This document shows positions 1 to 8,555 of a stretch of 21,813 nucleotides of DNA, in pieces. The stretch comes from Bacillota bacterium (lineage in GTDB: Bacteria > Bacillota > Clostridia > Acetivibrionales > DSM-1351). The stretch spans positions 1-21,813 of the forward strand of contig JAEZKZ010000034.1 in NCBI GenBank assembly GCA_023415305.1, in the 5' to 3' direction. Within the stretch, counting starts at the first letter, position 1. Every line of letters starts with the position of its first letter. Both the position numbers and the translations under genes were made by a program. The notes below the pieces were generated by a model. It did no database searches and had not been told where the DNA came from. It saw nothing but the letters and a program-made list of their open reading frames with translations.

Positions 1-3000
1 GATGGAAGTGCGTCATACCCAACATTAATTGATAAAGATGATACCCTGGATGAAGCCCCGGACGTACTTGATCTGGGCAATGGTGAAATAATCATAACAT
101 GGTCGGATGCAAGTAGAGCATTTACAAAAGCAGATAAAGAAATTGATGTTCTTACCAACATGGATATCAGTGCTGCATTCTTTAACGTAAAAGATAAAAG
201 AATGAGTGCTCCAACTAAAGTTACTCAAACCAGTGGTAGAACCGTACAAAATACAAGTGGCTCAGCTATTTTGGTAGGAGACTATTGCGGAGATACATCT
301 CCTAGAGCCGCATATGATTCTGAAACTGGTAGAATATTGCTCTATTACACAAAAACCGATTACTACGATGGAATAAAAGGTGAAATAGAAAAAGGTTCAA
401 TTGATGAAACTGGAGATACGGTAAGTGATGAGGATACACAGTTATTAGTTGGAGACATAGTAAATGGATTTTCGCTAATCACTTATAAATTTGCAGAAAA
501 AGATGGGTCTGGAAAATGGGTTTGGAATGATGGTAACAGCTACACAGAACAAGAAAAAGCTTCAATGTCTGCTATGATAGTAAGTGAAATTGAGGCTGGC
601 AGACTACCTTCTGATTATACAGAAGAAAGGTATATGGCAGATTGGTATGGACAAAGGTTCCTGGATGTAAGCCAACTGGCAGACATAACAGAAACTAAGA
701 CTACTACAGGTGGTAAGGACGAAACGGATGAAAACGGATATACATACACGACTCCTGTAGAGACAAAAGTTCAACAAGTGGCTACGTTGAGGGAAGAAGT
801 ACTTGAACCACGTGTTGTGGACACAGCAGTTACTTCATACAATGGTTTGGCGCTGTTTGCTTACAGTACAGATGAGGATTGGGATCTTAAGACAGATAAT
901 GACCAGGAAATGTATTTACAGATATATAATTTTTCTGAGAATAGCTTTAGCCATCCTATAAGACTTACTACTGATAGCGGAGAAAATTGTGTTAAGGATT
1001 CTCAACCAAGGTTTGTACGTACAAACGGTATAACCTACTTGTTCTGGAACAGGAACGGAAGCATAGCCTATATGGACATTTCGGGGCTTGTTAAATATGG
1101 TTTAAAGAAAATAGACCTAGGTATCGGAAGTCCAGTTTATGTTATAGACAAGGACAACGAAAACTACTCAGCTGTTAAGGACCTAAGTGAAGGTCAAATG
1201 GAAGGTATTGAAGCTTCTACAGGCAAGTGGGGAGAGGTCATGCTTGCTGTTGATAAGGACATAAATCCTAATCCAACAGAGGGGAATGAGGCAACTGAAA
1301 ATAGTGCAGTTACAAGCTATGATGTTGTTACCAGCGATGATGGGGATGTATATCTAGTTTGGACGCAGTATCAGACAGTATTAAAAGATAAAGATGATAC
1401 TAGAAGAGCAGCGGATCCAGAAAACCAGTCAAGAGAAAAGCAGATATTCGCTTCACGCTGGCAGCCTCAAACTCAGATCGAAAGAGTTCAGCTGGACTAC
1501 ATTGACGAAGAGATTAAGGATGGAGTATATACAGGTGAGGATGAGCTCGGTAACGAAGTGACATATCAATATGTGTACTCTAAGGGTAAGGGATTCTATC
1601 CTGATAAAATTAAAGTAAATGGTGCAGAGCAGGCAATTGATTACTCAAAAACTCCGGACGTAAATGGCTTTATAGGTGGAGCAAAAGCAGGAGACCCAAT
1701 AATCAAGCAAAACTATAAACCTACTGATAAAGCAGGATGGAGCAAACCAATACAAATCACCACAGGACTGGGTGCAAATTATGATGAGTTAGGTGTTGCT
1801 GCATTACAAGGAAATACCGGAATAAAAGTTGCGTTTATCAGGTATGTACAAGAACTTGATGGAAAGGTATTTAAGCAGAAGCTAGAGAATAGACAGCTTG
1901 GGTTACTTACTTTTAGCCCGGCTACAGGCGTTGAGTTTACAGATAGCTCAATTTCATTTGGAAGAGAGAAGCCACAGGCGGGCGAAAAGGTAGCAGTAAG
2001 TGCACTTGTGAAGAACATAGGTATTGACGCGATTCGTGATGCAAAAGTAGAGTTTTATCAGATAATAAATGGAGAAGAAGCTTTACTTGATACGAAATTC
2101 AGCGGAACATACTATATGGACAGCGAGTCTGCTTCTGAGGTAAGCAAGTCTGCTCTTGTGGGAGGAGATGAGTTTAATGCACAAATACTCTACGAAATAC
2201 CTGAGAATAATGGTAATGTCAGCATAAAGGCAGTACTTAGATATGTTGACAGTGACGGATTAGAGCAAAGCTTTGAAGCTCAAAAGTCATTTACTTTTGA
2301 GGCAGTCCCAGAGATTTCAGATTTGAGGTATGAGTTCATTGGTATCGGAAAAATAGTACTGGACGGTACTATCACCAATGCTGGAAATAAGGATGATACT
2401 CTAAATGTTGAAATCAGTGTTGTAGATACATATGGCATTGAGAGCACCGTTGATTTTGTACCGGTTACCTTGAAGCAGGGAGAAAGTTCTCACTTCTTAA
2501 AGGAAATAGAATTGCCAGGTGAATATTTCGCCCAAATGCAACCTGAGGATGGGCAGCTTAAGGAAATGGCCCAGTTAAAAGTTGGTGTGGGAACCGTTAA
2601 GGACGAACTGGCAGTTGTGAGAAGTGCCCCAACAAGGGCTGTTGAGGTTATGAATGAGGTAACTGATTTTAGCATCAACAAGAACTTGTCTATCCGAAAA
2701 GGAACAGCTGGCAAAATAGAACCTAACGTTACCTACAAAGAGGCAGCTACAGGAGAAAAAGCGGCTCTAAGAGATGAAATGGTAGTTGAGTATACTTCTT
2801 CTAATCCAAATGTAGTACAGGTAGCTGAAGATGGTACTATATATGCTATATCAGACGGTACTGCAAAAGTACAAGCAGTGTTAATGCCTACAACAACTAT
2901 TAGTGTAGCAACCAAGGGTACTTTGGTAGGAGGGGAAATTGCACCTTTAGCACAGCAATTAACTTCACCGGCAACATTACCAAGTAGTCTTCTTAGAATT

Positions 3001-4398
3001 GAAAGTGTTGATGTTACAGTTTATTCAGGAACGGCTCCAACAGATCCAACAGATCCAACAGATCCGAAAGATCCAACCGATCCGAAAGATCCTGTAAAGC
3101 CAGCAGAACCTACAACTGGCTCAGGAAACTCAAGTTCTTCATCTGGTTCGGTAGTTACAGAGCCTGCAACTGGCGCTTCACAGGGGGTAAAGGTAAATGG
3201 TGGAAATAACCGGATATACATAAGTATTGATGCCAATGCAACAGTAAAAGATGGCGTGGCAACTGTAATTATGGATGAAAAAATGGCAAACCAAATAATA
3301 TCTGAAGTAACGAAAAATGCAACTGTTGAATCACAGACAATTGTAATAAACGTTGGAAATATCGGTAACAGTGATTCTACACAGCTTCAATTGAGCAATT
3401 CAACTCTGAATAAGTTGGCGGCCATTGGAAATGTACAGTTACAAATTACTTCGGGATTAGCCACTACAACCTTAGATGGAGCAGCTTTGAAGGAAATAGC
3501 GGCAAATAAAGAAAATGGTGGTAGCATCTCATTTGTTATAGAAAAGAACGATGCAAATGATATTGATTTGTCAAAAGCTAATGAGCCAGAACAAGTAAAG
3601 GCCATGTTAGAAAATAGGCCGGTATATAATCTTGAAGTTACAAGCAACGGAAAGAGTATAACTGACTTTGGTTCAGGACATGCATCGGTGACAGTACCAT
3701 ACACACTAGAAAATAACGAAGATCATAACTGTATAGTGGTGTACGGTATTTCTGAAACAGGTGATTTAGAAGTGCTGAGAGGCTATTACGATACTGAAAC
3801 TAATGCTGTAAACGTTACTCTTGCTGCAGGCGGAACCTTCTTCATAGGATATAATGAGGTGAATTTCAACGATGTAAAGGATGGATATTGGTACACCGAT
3901 GCGGTTAAATTCATTGCTGCAAGAGGGATAACAAGCGGCATTGGCGATGGTAACTTCGGATTAAATCAGAAGGTTACAAGAGGACAGTTCATTACTATGC
4001 TGTGTAAAGCATACGGAATTAAGCCTATGGATGGAGAAAACTTCTCTGATGTGAAGCCTGGCAGCTATTATGAAGGTTACACTGCAGCAGCTAAGCAACT
4101 TGGCATAAGCAGTGGAGTAGGAGACAATATGTTTGACCCTGAAAAGGAGATAAGTAGAGAAGCAATGATAGTACTATTCTATAACTATCTAAAAGCTACA
4201 GATCAATTGCCAAAGGGTACTGGAAAGGATATTTCAGAGTTCGGCGACAAGCAAGAGGTTGCACAATGGGCAGTTGAAGCGATGAACTACTTTACTTCCA
4301 ATGGAGTAATTGCAGGAACAAACGACAATATTTTGCCAAAAGGTACATCAAGAAGAGTAGAGTTTGTACAGATTTTATATAATCTGCTTACTCGATAA
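1..4398 (+). CDS. Large S-layer-homology (SLH) surface protein, 5' end missing
   Basis: The reading frame is open from base 1, so the start and any signal peptide lie upstream; 1465 residues are visible. The first ~1900 bases encode a hydrophilic region with recurring strand motifs such as ITYLFWNRNGSIAYMDI and DVYLVWTQYQ, which resemble beta-propeller blades (inference). CARDB-like beta-sandwich segments follow at about 1942-2600, then a Big_2-like Ig domain at about 2656-2910 (SNPNVVQVAEDGTIYAISDGTA is its typical core). A Pro-Thr-Asp linker lies at 3037-3092, followed by a Ser/Gly-rich stretch and a domain often seen before SLH repeats in clostridial proteins. Three SLH repeats occupy 3864-4398, beginning with FNDVKDGYWYTDAVKF. 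SLH domains bind pyruvylated secondary cell-wall polymer, so the protein is probably held on the outer surface. No catalytic domain is recognised. It is followed by a strong terminator and seems unrelated to the sugar cluster downstream. Confidence 0.9.
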   Translation, partial: DGSASYPTLIDKDDTLDEAPDVLDLGNGEIIITWSDASRAFTKADKEIDVLTNMDISAAFFNVKDKRMSAPTKVTQTSGRTVQNTSGSAILVGDYCGDTSPRAAYDSETGRILLYYTKTDYYDGIKGEIEKGSIDETGDTVSDEDTQLLVGDIVNGFSLITYKFAEKDGSGKWVWNDGNSYTEQEKASMSAMIVSEIEAGRLPSDYTEERYMADWYGQRFLDVSQLADITETKTTTGGKDETDENGYTYTTPVETKVQQVATLREEVLEPRVVDTAVTSYNGLALFAYSTDEDWDLKTDNDQEMYLQIYNFSENSFSHPIRLTTDSGENCVKDSQPRFVRTNGITYLFWNRNGSIAYMDISGLVKYGLKKIDLGIGSPVYVIDKDNENYSAVKDLSEGQMEGIEASTGKWGEVMLAVDKDINPNPTEGNEATENSAVTSYDVVTSDDGDVYLVWTQYQTVLKDKDDTRRAADPENQSREKQIFASRWQPQTQIERVQLDYIDEEIKDGVYTGEDELGNEVTYQYVYSKGKGFYPDKIKVNGAEQAIDYSKTPDVNGFIGGAKAGDPIIKQNYKPTDKAGWSKPIQITTGLGANYDELGVAALQGNTGIKVAFIRYVQELDGKVFKQKLENRQLGLLTFSPATGVEFTDSSISFGREKPQAGEKVAVSALVKNIGIDAIRDAKVEFYQIINGEEALLDTKFSGTYYMDSESASEVSKSALVGGDEFNAQILYEIPENNGNVSIKAVLRYVDSDGLEQSFEAQKSFTFEAVPEISDLRYEFIGIGKIVLDGTITNAGNKDDTLNVEISVVDTYGIESTVDFVPVTLKQGESSHFLKEIELPGEYFAQMQPEDGQLKEMAQLKVGVGTVKDELAVVRSAPTRAVEVMNEVTDFSINKNLSIRKGTAGKIEPNVTYKEAATGEKAALRDEMVVEYTSSNPNVVQVAEDGTIYAISDGTAKVQAVLMPTTTISVATKGTLVGGEIAPLAQQLTSPATLPSSLLRIESVDVTVYSGTAPTDPTDPTDPKDPTDPKDPVKPAEPTTGSGNSSSSSGSVVTEPATGASQGVKVNGGNNRIYISIDANATVKDGVATVIMDEKMANQIISEVTKNATVESQTIVINVGNIGNSDSTQLQLSNSTLNKLAAIGNVQLQITSGLATTTLDGAALKEIAANKENGGSISFVIEKNDANDIDLSKANEPEQVKAMLENRPVYNLEVTSNGKSITDFGSGHASVTVPYTLENNEDHNCIVVYGISETGDLEVLRGYYDTETNAVNVTLAAGGTFFIGYNEVNFNDVKDGYWYTDAVKFIAARGITSGIGDGNFGLNQKVTRGQFITMLCKAYGIKPMDGENFSDVKPGSYYEGYTAAAKQLGISSGVGDNMFDPEKEISREAMIVLFYNYLKATDQLPKGTGKDISEFGDKQEVAQWAVEAMNYFTSNGVIAGTNDNILPKGTSRRVEFVQILYNLLTR
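3037..3092 (+). repeat. Pro-Thr/Lys-Asp linker repeat inside the SLH protein gene
   Basis: A 9-base unit of the CCAACAGAT type is repeated about six times with CCGAAAGAT variants, encoding PTDPTDPTDPKDPTDPKDP. Such Pro-rich linkers usually separate outward-facing domains from the wall-anchoring SLH module. The in-phase short repeat is a likely site of length variation between strains. Confidence 0.85.
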
Positions 4399-4425
4399 AA
4401 CAGTAAAAAGAAACTTGAAGAAATG

Positions 4426-4471
4426 AAAAGAGCTGGACACTAAAATAAAAATTTAGTGCCCCAGCTCTTTT
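4426..4471 (+). terminator. Rho-independent terminator after the SLH protein gene
   Basis: The left arm AAAAGAGCTGG-A-CACTAAA (4426-4444) pairs with TTTAGTG-CC-CCAGCTCTTTT (4452-4471). This gives about 18 base pairs with one small A/CC internal mismatch and a 7-base loop. The right arm ends in TTTT. It begins 27 bases after the SLH stop codon and separates that gene from the kinase-like gene. Confidence 0.85.
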
Positions 4472-4565
4472 AAATTGTAGTATAATATAAGAATATTAAT
4501 CTGTTATAAACGGTACCAATAAAAACTATGTACTTAATAGAAATCTAATAATGGGAGGTATATAC

Positions 4566-5207
4566 ATGATACAAAACAAACCATTTGTTATTACTATTAG
4601 TCGTATGTTAGGAAGCGGTGGAGCATATATTGGACAGCAGTTGTCAAACAGATTGAATGTTTTATATTTAGACAGGGAAATTGTCAACGAGGCAGCAAAA
4701 GAATTCAATATGTCCGAAGAAGAGCTAAGCATTTATGATGAAAGACCTGCTTCATTTTGGGAATCAATCTTCAAGTCTTCCAAGGTTATAAATGAGTCCA
4801 TGTACACTGCACCAAAATTTTTTATACTTGATGATCGATTAGTCTTTAATGTGGAAAGGCAAATAATTGAGCGTACCGTAAAGGAAAATTCAGCAGTTAT
4901 TATAGGCAGAGGCGGGTCACATATACTTAGAGATCATCCGCGCCACATCAGTGTATTTTTGCATGCTGATGTTGATTTTAGAAAAAGCCGTGTTCAGAGT
5001 TTATACAATTTAGATGAGAAAGATGCAATAAAAAGGATTGCAGAAAGTGATAAGCGGAGGAGTAATTTTTATAAGATATTTACAGGAAATGAATTTTCAG
5101 ATTCAACTCAATATACCCTTTGTTTTGATACAAGTAAAGTTGGCCTCGATGAGTGTACGCATATCATTCTGAAATATGCAAAACAGAAATTTGGTCTGTT
5201 GAAATAA
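4566..5207 (+). CDS. Cytidylate kinase-like family protein
   Basis: A 213-residue protein resembling the cytidylate_kin2 family (PF13189). The N-terminus FVITISRMLGSGGAYIGQQL followed by LYLDREIV matches the family's usual ITISR-x-x-GSGG ... DREI pattern. The family keeps the nucleotide-kinase fold but lacks a classical GKS/T P-loop lysine here. The IIGRGG motif mid-protein (near 4900) is also typical. The real substrate of these proteins is unknown, so CMP kinase activity should not be assumed. I chose ATG 4566 because GGGAGG at 4553-4558 sits 7 bases before it; the in-frame ATG at 4551 would overlap that ribosome binding site. The gene is monocistronic, lying between two hairpins, with no evident link to its neighbours. 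Confidence 0.85.
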   Translation: MIQNKPFVITISRMLGSGGAYIGQQLSNRLNVLYLDREIVNEAAKEFNMSEEELSIYDERPASFWESIFKSSKVINESMYTAPKFFILDDRLVFNVERQIIERTVKENSAVIIGRGGSHILRDHPRHISVFLHADVDFRKSRVQSLYNLDEKDAIKRIAESDKRRSNFYKIFTGNEFSDSTQYTLCFDTSKVGLDECTHIILKYAKQKFGLLK

Positions 5208-5259
5208 TATGCTGTATGGGGCTAAAAATCATATAAAATAAGTAATATCAATAGTTATG

Positions 5260-5328
5260 AAAACTGTAGGAAGCTTAGGTATTAATTTTCAAAATTTGAA
5301 ACATACCCAAAACTTCCTACAGTTTTTT
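5260..5328. terminator. Long nested hairpin, probably a bidirectional terminator
   Basis: AAAACTGTAGGAAG (5260-5273) pairs perfectly with CTTCCTACAGTTTT (5313-5326), followed by two more T. Inside are TTAGGTAT/ATACCCAA (one mismatch) and TTTCAA/TTGAAA around a 3-base loop, so almost the whole 69-base segment folds back. It lies between convergent genes (kinase-like gene on plus, dehydrogenase gene on minus) and has T-tracts on both strands, which fits two-way termination. The unusual length also leaves open a small palindromic repeat element. Confidence 0.75.
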
Positions 5329-5359
5329 CAAAAACTAATTGTTATTTTAATAAAGAATT

Positions 5360-6124
5360 TTAAATACACGTAAATGCGCCATCAACTACTATATCGGAAC
5401 CAGTAGTAAAGCTGGATGCATCACTTGCGAGGTAAACAATTGCTCCCTGCAATTCCTCAGGTCTACCCATACGTTTTACAGGTGTTGCCTCAATCCATGA
5501 AGGAATCCAATCTGTAGCCTTTAGTGTCATCTCGGTACCAATATAACCTGGACTTATGCAGTTAACTCTAATATTGTACGGTGCCCATTCAACAGCCAAC
5601 GATTTTGTAAGCATTATAACTCCGGCCTTAGATGCATTGTAGGCACATTGAGGCTGAGGGGAATTAACAATATGTCCTGACATTGATGCTGTATTTATAA
5701 TGCTCCCCCTTCCATTTTTAATCATTACACGACCTGCTGCCTGTGATGTAAGAAATACGCCTGTCAGATTTACATCGATAACCTTTTTCCATGCTTCAAA
5801 GGTCATTTCTTCAGCTTTCTCGTTAATGCATATACCTGCGTTGTTAAAAGCAATATCTATTGTGCCAAAGGCCTCCAGTATAGTATCAATCATACTATTT
5901 ACATCATTAGGGTTAGTAACATCGGTCTTTACCGCGATACTTTTTACTCCAAGTACTTCAAGTTCCTTGGCAGTCTTTTCGGCTTCATTAATATCCATGT
6001 CTACTATTGCCACATCAGCTCCTGCTTCTGCTAATGCAATTGCAGCACATTTTCCTATTCCACGTGCTCCGCCGGTTACATATGCTTTCTTTCCTCTGAG
6101 ACTAAATTTACTGATAATATCCAT
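5360..6124 (-). CDS. Short-chain dehydrogenase/reductase (SDR), NAD(H)-type sugar or polyol oxidoreductase
   Basis: A 254-residue classical SDR of normal family length. The N-terminal cofactor motif is TGGARGIGK near residue 17. The strand-2 end ADVAIVDMD carries an acidic residue, which usually means NAD(H) rather than NADP(H). NNAGI is present near residue 90. The catalytic Ser lies in NTASMSG and the Tyr/Lys in AYNASKAG. The C-terminal part (NCISPGYIGTEMT and a final DGAFTCI) is typical of gluconate/sorbitol/arabinitol-dehydrogenase-like SDRs. It is the last gene of the minus operon, 47 bases after the epimerase gene, with AAGGAG about 10 bases before the start. Context suggests it interconverts a hydroxyl and a keto group on the epimerase's substrate or product. 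The exact substrate cannot be assigned. Confidence 0.93.
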   Translation of the reverse strand: MDIISKFSLRGKKAYVTGGARGIGKCAAIALAEAGADVAIVDMDINEAEKTAKELEVLGVKSIAVKTDVTNPNDVNSMIDTILEAFGTIDIAFNNAGICINEKAEEMTFEAWKKVIDVNLTGVFLTSQAAGRVMIKNGRGSIINTASMSGHIVNSPQPQCAYNASKAGVIMLTKSLAVEWAPYNIRVNCISPGYIGTEMTLKATDWIPSWIEATPVKRMGRPEELQGAIVYLASDASSFTTGSDIVVDGAFTCI

Positions 6125-6171
6125 AATATTTATTCTCCTTATTTATTTAGTACAACCATATTATAATTTGA

Positions 6172-7050
6172 CTACAGGTTGCGTTTATCTAACATATATC
6201 TGGAAAAATAAAGTGCGGCTTGTGCTTCCCGGTCCAGCGTTGCCTCATCTGCACCGTTGCTGATGTCACGCCAAACCTTAATATTTGATCCAACAGTTCC
6301 ACCCATTCGAACAAAGGGTTCCATAACAACGCTTCCGGTATAACCTATATCAGCAAGGGCCTCACCAATTTCGTTCCATGGAACTCTTCCTCTGCCGGGA
6401 ACTTTACGATTACATTCGCCGGTGTGTAAATGTCCCAGGTAAGCGCCGGCAGTCCTGATAGCACCTCCGATACTATCTTCCTCGATATTCATATGAAAGG
6501 TATCAAGCATTACCTTTACATTACTATGCCCAACCTCTTTTACAAAATCCACACCCTCTTGTGCGGTGTTAATTAAATAATTCTCAAATCTGTTAAGAAC
6601 CTCAAGGCAGAAATCCACTCCACAGGCTTCAGCCACCTTGGCTACTTCACGAACACCTTGAACGCTTCGTTCCCAATCTCCTTTTTTGTCAATTACTTTT
6701 GTGTAATCAACCGGCCAATAAGAATATATAGCCCCACCTATCAAATGTATATCTAGCTTATTGAGGCGTTGGAGCAAATCTGTATAAAAGGCTATAGCAT
6801 TCTTGCGGATAGCAGGGTCGGCAGAAGACAGGTTTTGTTCAGCACTAGGCCCATGACCTGCTGTAAGGGTAATTCCATTTCCTCTGGCACATGCTTTTAG
6901 CTCATTAATCTGATTATCGCTATAAAAGGGTATAGGTGAAGCAGCTATTTCCAGAATATCAAAACCAAGTTTTGCAACCTTCTCGATATAGTATTTATAA
7001 TCAGCTTTCCATTCCTGTTCCCAATATGCGTAATAAATACCATGTTTCAT
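6172..7050 (-). CDS. D-psicose (allulose)/D-tagatose 3-epimerase family enzyme
   Basis: A 292-residue TIM-barrel protein of the AP_endonuc_2 / sugar isomerase-epimerase fold. Family members epimerise ketoses at C3, for example D-fructose to D-allulose, using a divalent metal (Mn or Co). The metal ligands expected for the C. cellulolyticum enzyme are all present at the same numbers: E150 (FCLEVLNRFENY), D183 (MLDTFH), H209 (GHLHTGE) and E244 (VVMEPF). Substrate-contact residues E156, H186 and R215 are also present. From memory the protein is nearly the same as that characterised enzyme, so the family call is strong. Its natural substrate is less sure, because it sits among FAD oxidoreductases. 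It starts 16 bases after the stop of the upstream FAD gene, with the ribosome binding site (AGGAGGGAG) in that gap, which suggests translational coupling. Confidence 0.95.
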   Translation of the reverse strand: MKHGIYYAYWEQEWKADYKYYIEKVAKLGFDILEIAASPIPFYSDNQINELKACARGNGITLTAGHGPSAEQNLSSADPAIRKNAIAFYTDLLQRLNKLDIHLIGGAIYSYWPVDYTKVIDKKGDWERSVQGVREVAKVAEACGVDFCLEVLNRFENYLINTAQEGVDFVKEVGHSNVKVMLDTFHMNIEEDSIGGAIRTAGAYLGHLHTGECNRKVPGRGRVPWNEIGEALADIGYTGSVVMEPFVRMGGTVGSNIKVWRDISNGADEATLDREAQAALYFSRYMLDKRNL

Positions 7051-7066
7051 ATTAACTCCCTCCTTT

Positions 7067-8440
7067 TTACTCAGCTGGTTCCAGAATTACGTTGGCATTG
7101 CGAAGGAGGCTACGGACTTCGGCTACATCTACTTGAGCTGGAAGGATATTCTGCTTAACTGCAAGTGCAGCACCTACACCGGCTGCCTCTCCTATGGCCA
7201 TGCAGGTAGGCATAACCCTTGCAGAACTCATAACTACCGCATCAAGGGAAGCACATCTACCGCTTAACATGAGATTGTCAATATCCTTGCTGACTGTACA
7301 TCCGTATGGAATACCATAGGGCTTTATACGTTTAACAATAGTACCTGCACCGTTACCTTCATGTATGTCAATGATATAAGATCCAAGTGCTACTGTATCT
7401 TCAGGCACGTCGCCCACCATGATTTTATCCTCTGTCAATTCGCAGAGCCCAGCAAAGCGTCGTGTTTCGCGGATACCCATAGATGGATAAATCTGAGTTA
7501 TATAGCAATTTTCAAATCCGGGAACGTATTTTTTGAGTGTTTCCACCAGCTTTGGAATCTGTAAATGTCCCTCAATTTCCGCACGAGTCAAATCCATCAC
7601 ATCACTGCCGTTTATTCCAAGGTGACGAGTAGAATTAATGTGTACTTCTCCAGGAATCAGACTTTTAATATAAATAAGTGTATCCCGGTCAACAGGCAAC
7701 TCGCCTTTTGCTTTAAGCTCCAGGAAGAGCTTACGCAAACCCACCATAACATGGTGTGGGTTTGAACGGAAGAAATCAGCATTGTACTTGTCAAAGTCAC
7801 ACTCAATGGTATCGCATAAACGCATCTGTTCAGGATCACTTGCAATGAAATCTATTGTCTTGTCGGTATCAACGTTACCTAATGTAAACATAAGTGTAGG
7901 TGGCTGCAATGCACCAGTGTCCTTTTGACCCATGTTGTAGGTAGCGCCGGCCATATAGCCCATGTCACCATCTCCGGTGGCATCTATAAAGACAGCAGCT
8001 TCGACAATAATATGATAACCCTTTCCAAACAGCGTTACTGTTTTTATTTTGCCGTTCTCTACGTTGGTGTCAATGATTTCAGTATTCAGGAGAATTTCAA
8101 CACCTGCATTGAGACACATTTTTAATGCAACAACTTTAAAAATCTCGTGATCATAGAGAGTTACAGAATTATGCATAGGGCAGGGATAATGATCTGTACA
8201 GGAGTTGCGTTTTTTCAGCTCGTCAACAAGTTCCTGTGCAATACCTGCTGTCACAGGCTTACCATCCTTATCCAGGTATCCCAGCAAGGGTAAACCTATG
8301 GTTAAATTACCGCCAAGATATCCATTTTTTTCAACCAGAAGTACTTTTGCACCATTTCTGCTTGCTGCAATTGCAGCAGGAATGCCTCCCGGACCACCGC
8401 CAATAACAACCACGTCAAATTTTTTTTGCAGGGTTTTCAT
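7067..8440 (-). CDS. FAD-dependent oxidoreductase (FAD_oxidored type), paralog B
   Basis: A 457-residue protein with no signal peptide, hence cytosolic. The N-terminal Rossmann motif is VVVIGGGPGGIPAAIAASRNGAKVLLVEK followed by GYLGGNLT. Landmarks shared with the other four paralogs in this window are FIDATGDGDMGYMAG, LQPPTLMF, HINSTRH, MGIRETRRF, YIIDIHEGNGAG and a C-terminal LSGRCAS...MAIGEAAG that completes the FAD site. This pattern fits Pfam FAD_oxidored (PF12831), a family with very few assigned reactions. It is the second gene of the minus operon, 115 bases after paralog A and directly before the epimerase gene. AAGGAG lies about 8 bases before the ATG. A role oxidising or reducing an imported sugar derivative is inferred from context only. 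Confidence 0.9.
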   Translation of the reverse strand: MKTLQKKFDVVVIGGGPGGIPAAIAASRNGAKVLLVEKNGYLGGNLTIGLPLLGYLDKDGKPVTAGIAQELVDELKKRNSCTDHYPCPMHNSVTLYDHEIFKVVALKMCLNAGVEILLNTEIIDTNVENGKIKTVTLFGKGYHIIVEAAVFIDATGDGDMGYMAGATYNMGQKDTGALQPPTLMFTLGNVDTDKTIDFIASDPEQMRLCDTIECDFDKYNADFFRSNPHHVMVGLRKLFLELKAKGELPVDRDTLIYIKSLIPGEVHINSTRHLGINGSDVMDLTRAEIEGHLQIPKLVETLKKYVPGFENCYITQIYPSMGIRETRRFAGLCELTEDKIMVGDVPEDTVALGSYIIDIHEGNGAGTIVKRIKPYGIPYGCTVSKDIDNLMLSGRCASLDAVVMSSARVMPTCMAIGEAAGVGAALAVKQNILPAQVDVAEVRSLLRNANVILEPAE

Positions 8441-8555
8441 AGTTTTGTCTCCTTCGTTAATATAGGTTTATGTTTATTATCACTGCTATAACAGTTAAGA
8501 TATTAGTTTACATATTCAGGAAATTATAGTAAGTAACATATCGCTTCAAATAGAA

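Noticed and set aside
3037..3092. CRISPR-like or other non-coding short repeat
   Set aside because: The repeat is in phase with an open frame, has no spacers, and encodes an ordinary Pro-Thr-Asp linker.
5700..6263. 187-residue plus-strand open frame opposite the SDR and the end of the epimerase gene
   Set aside because: It is antisense to two well-supported genes, has no ribosome binding site, and its low-complexity translation matches no family I know.
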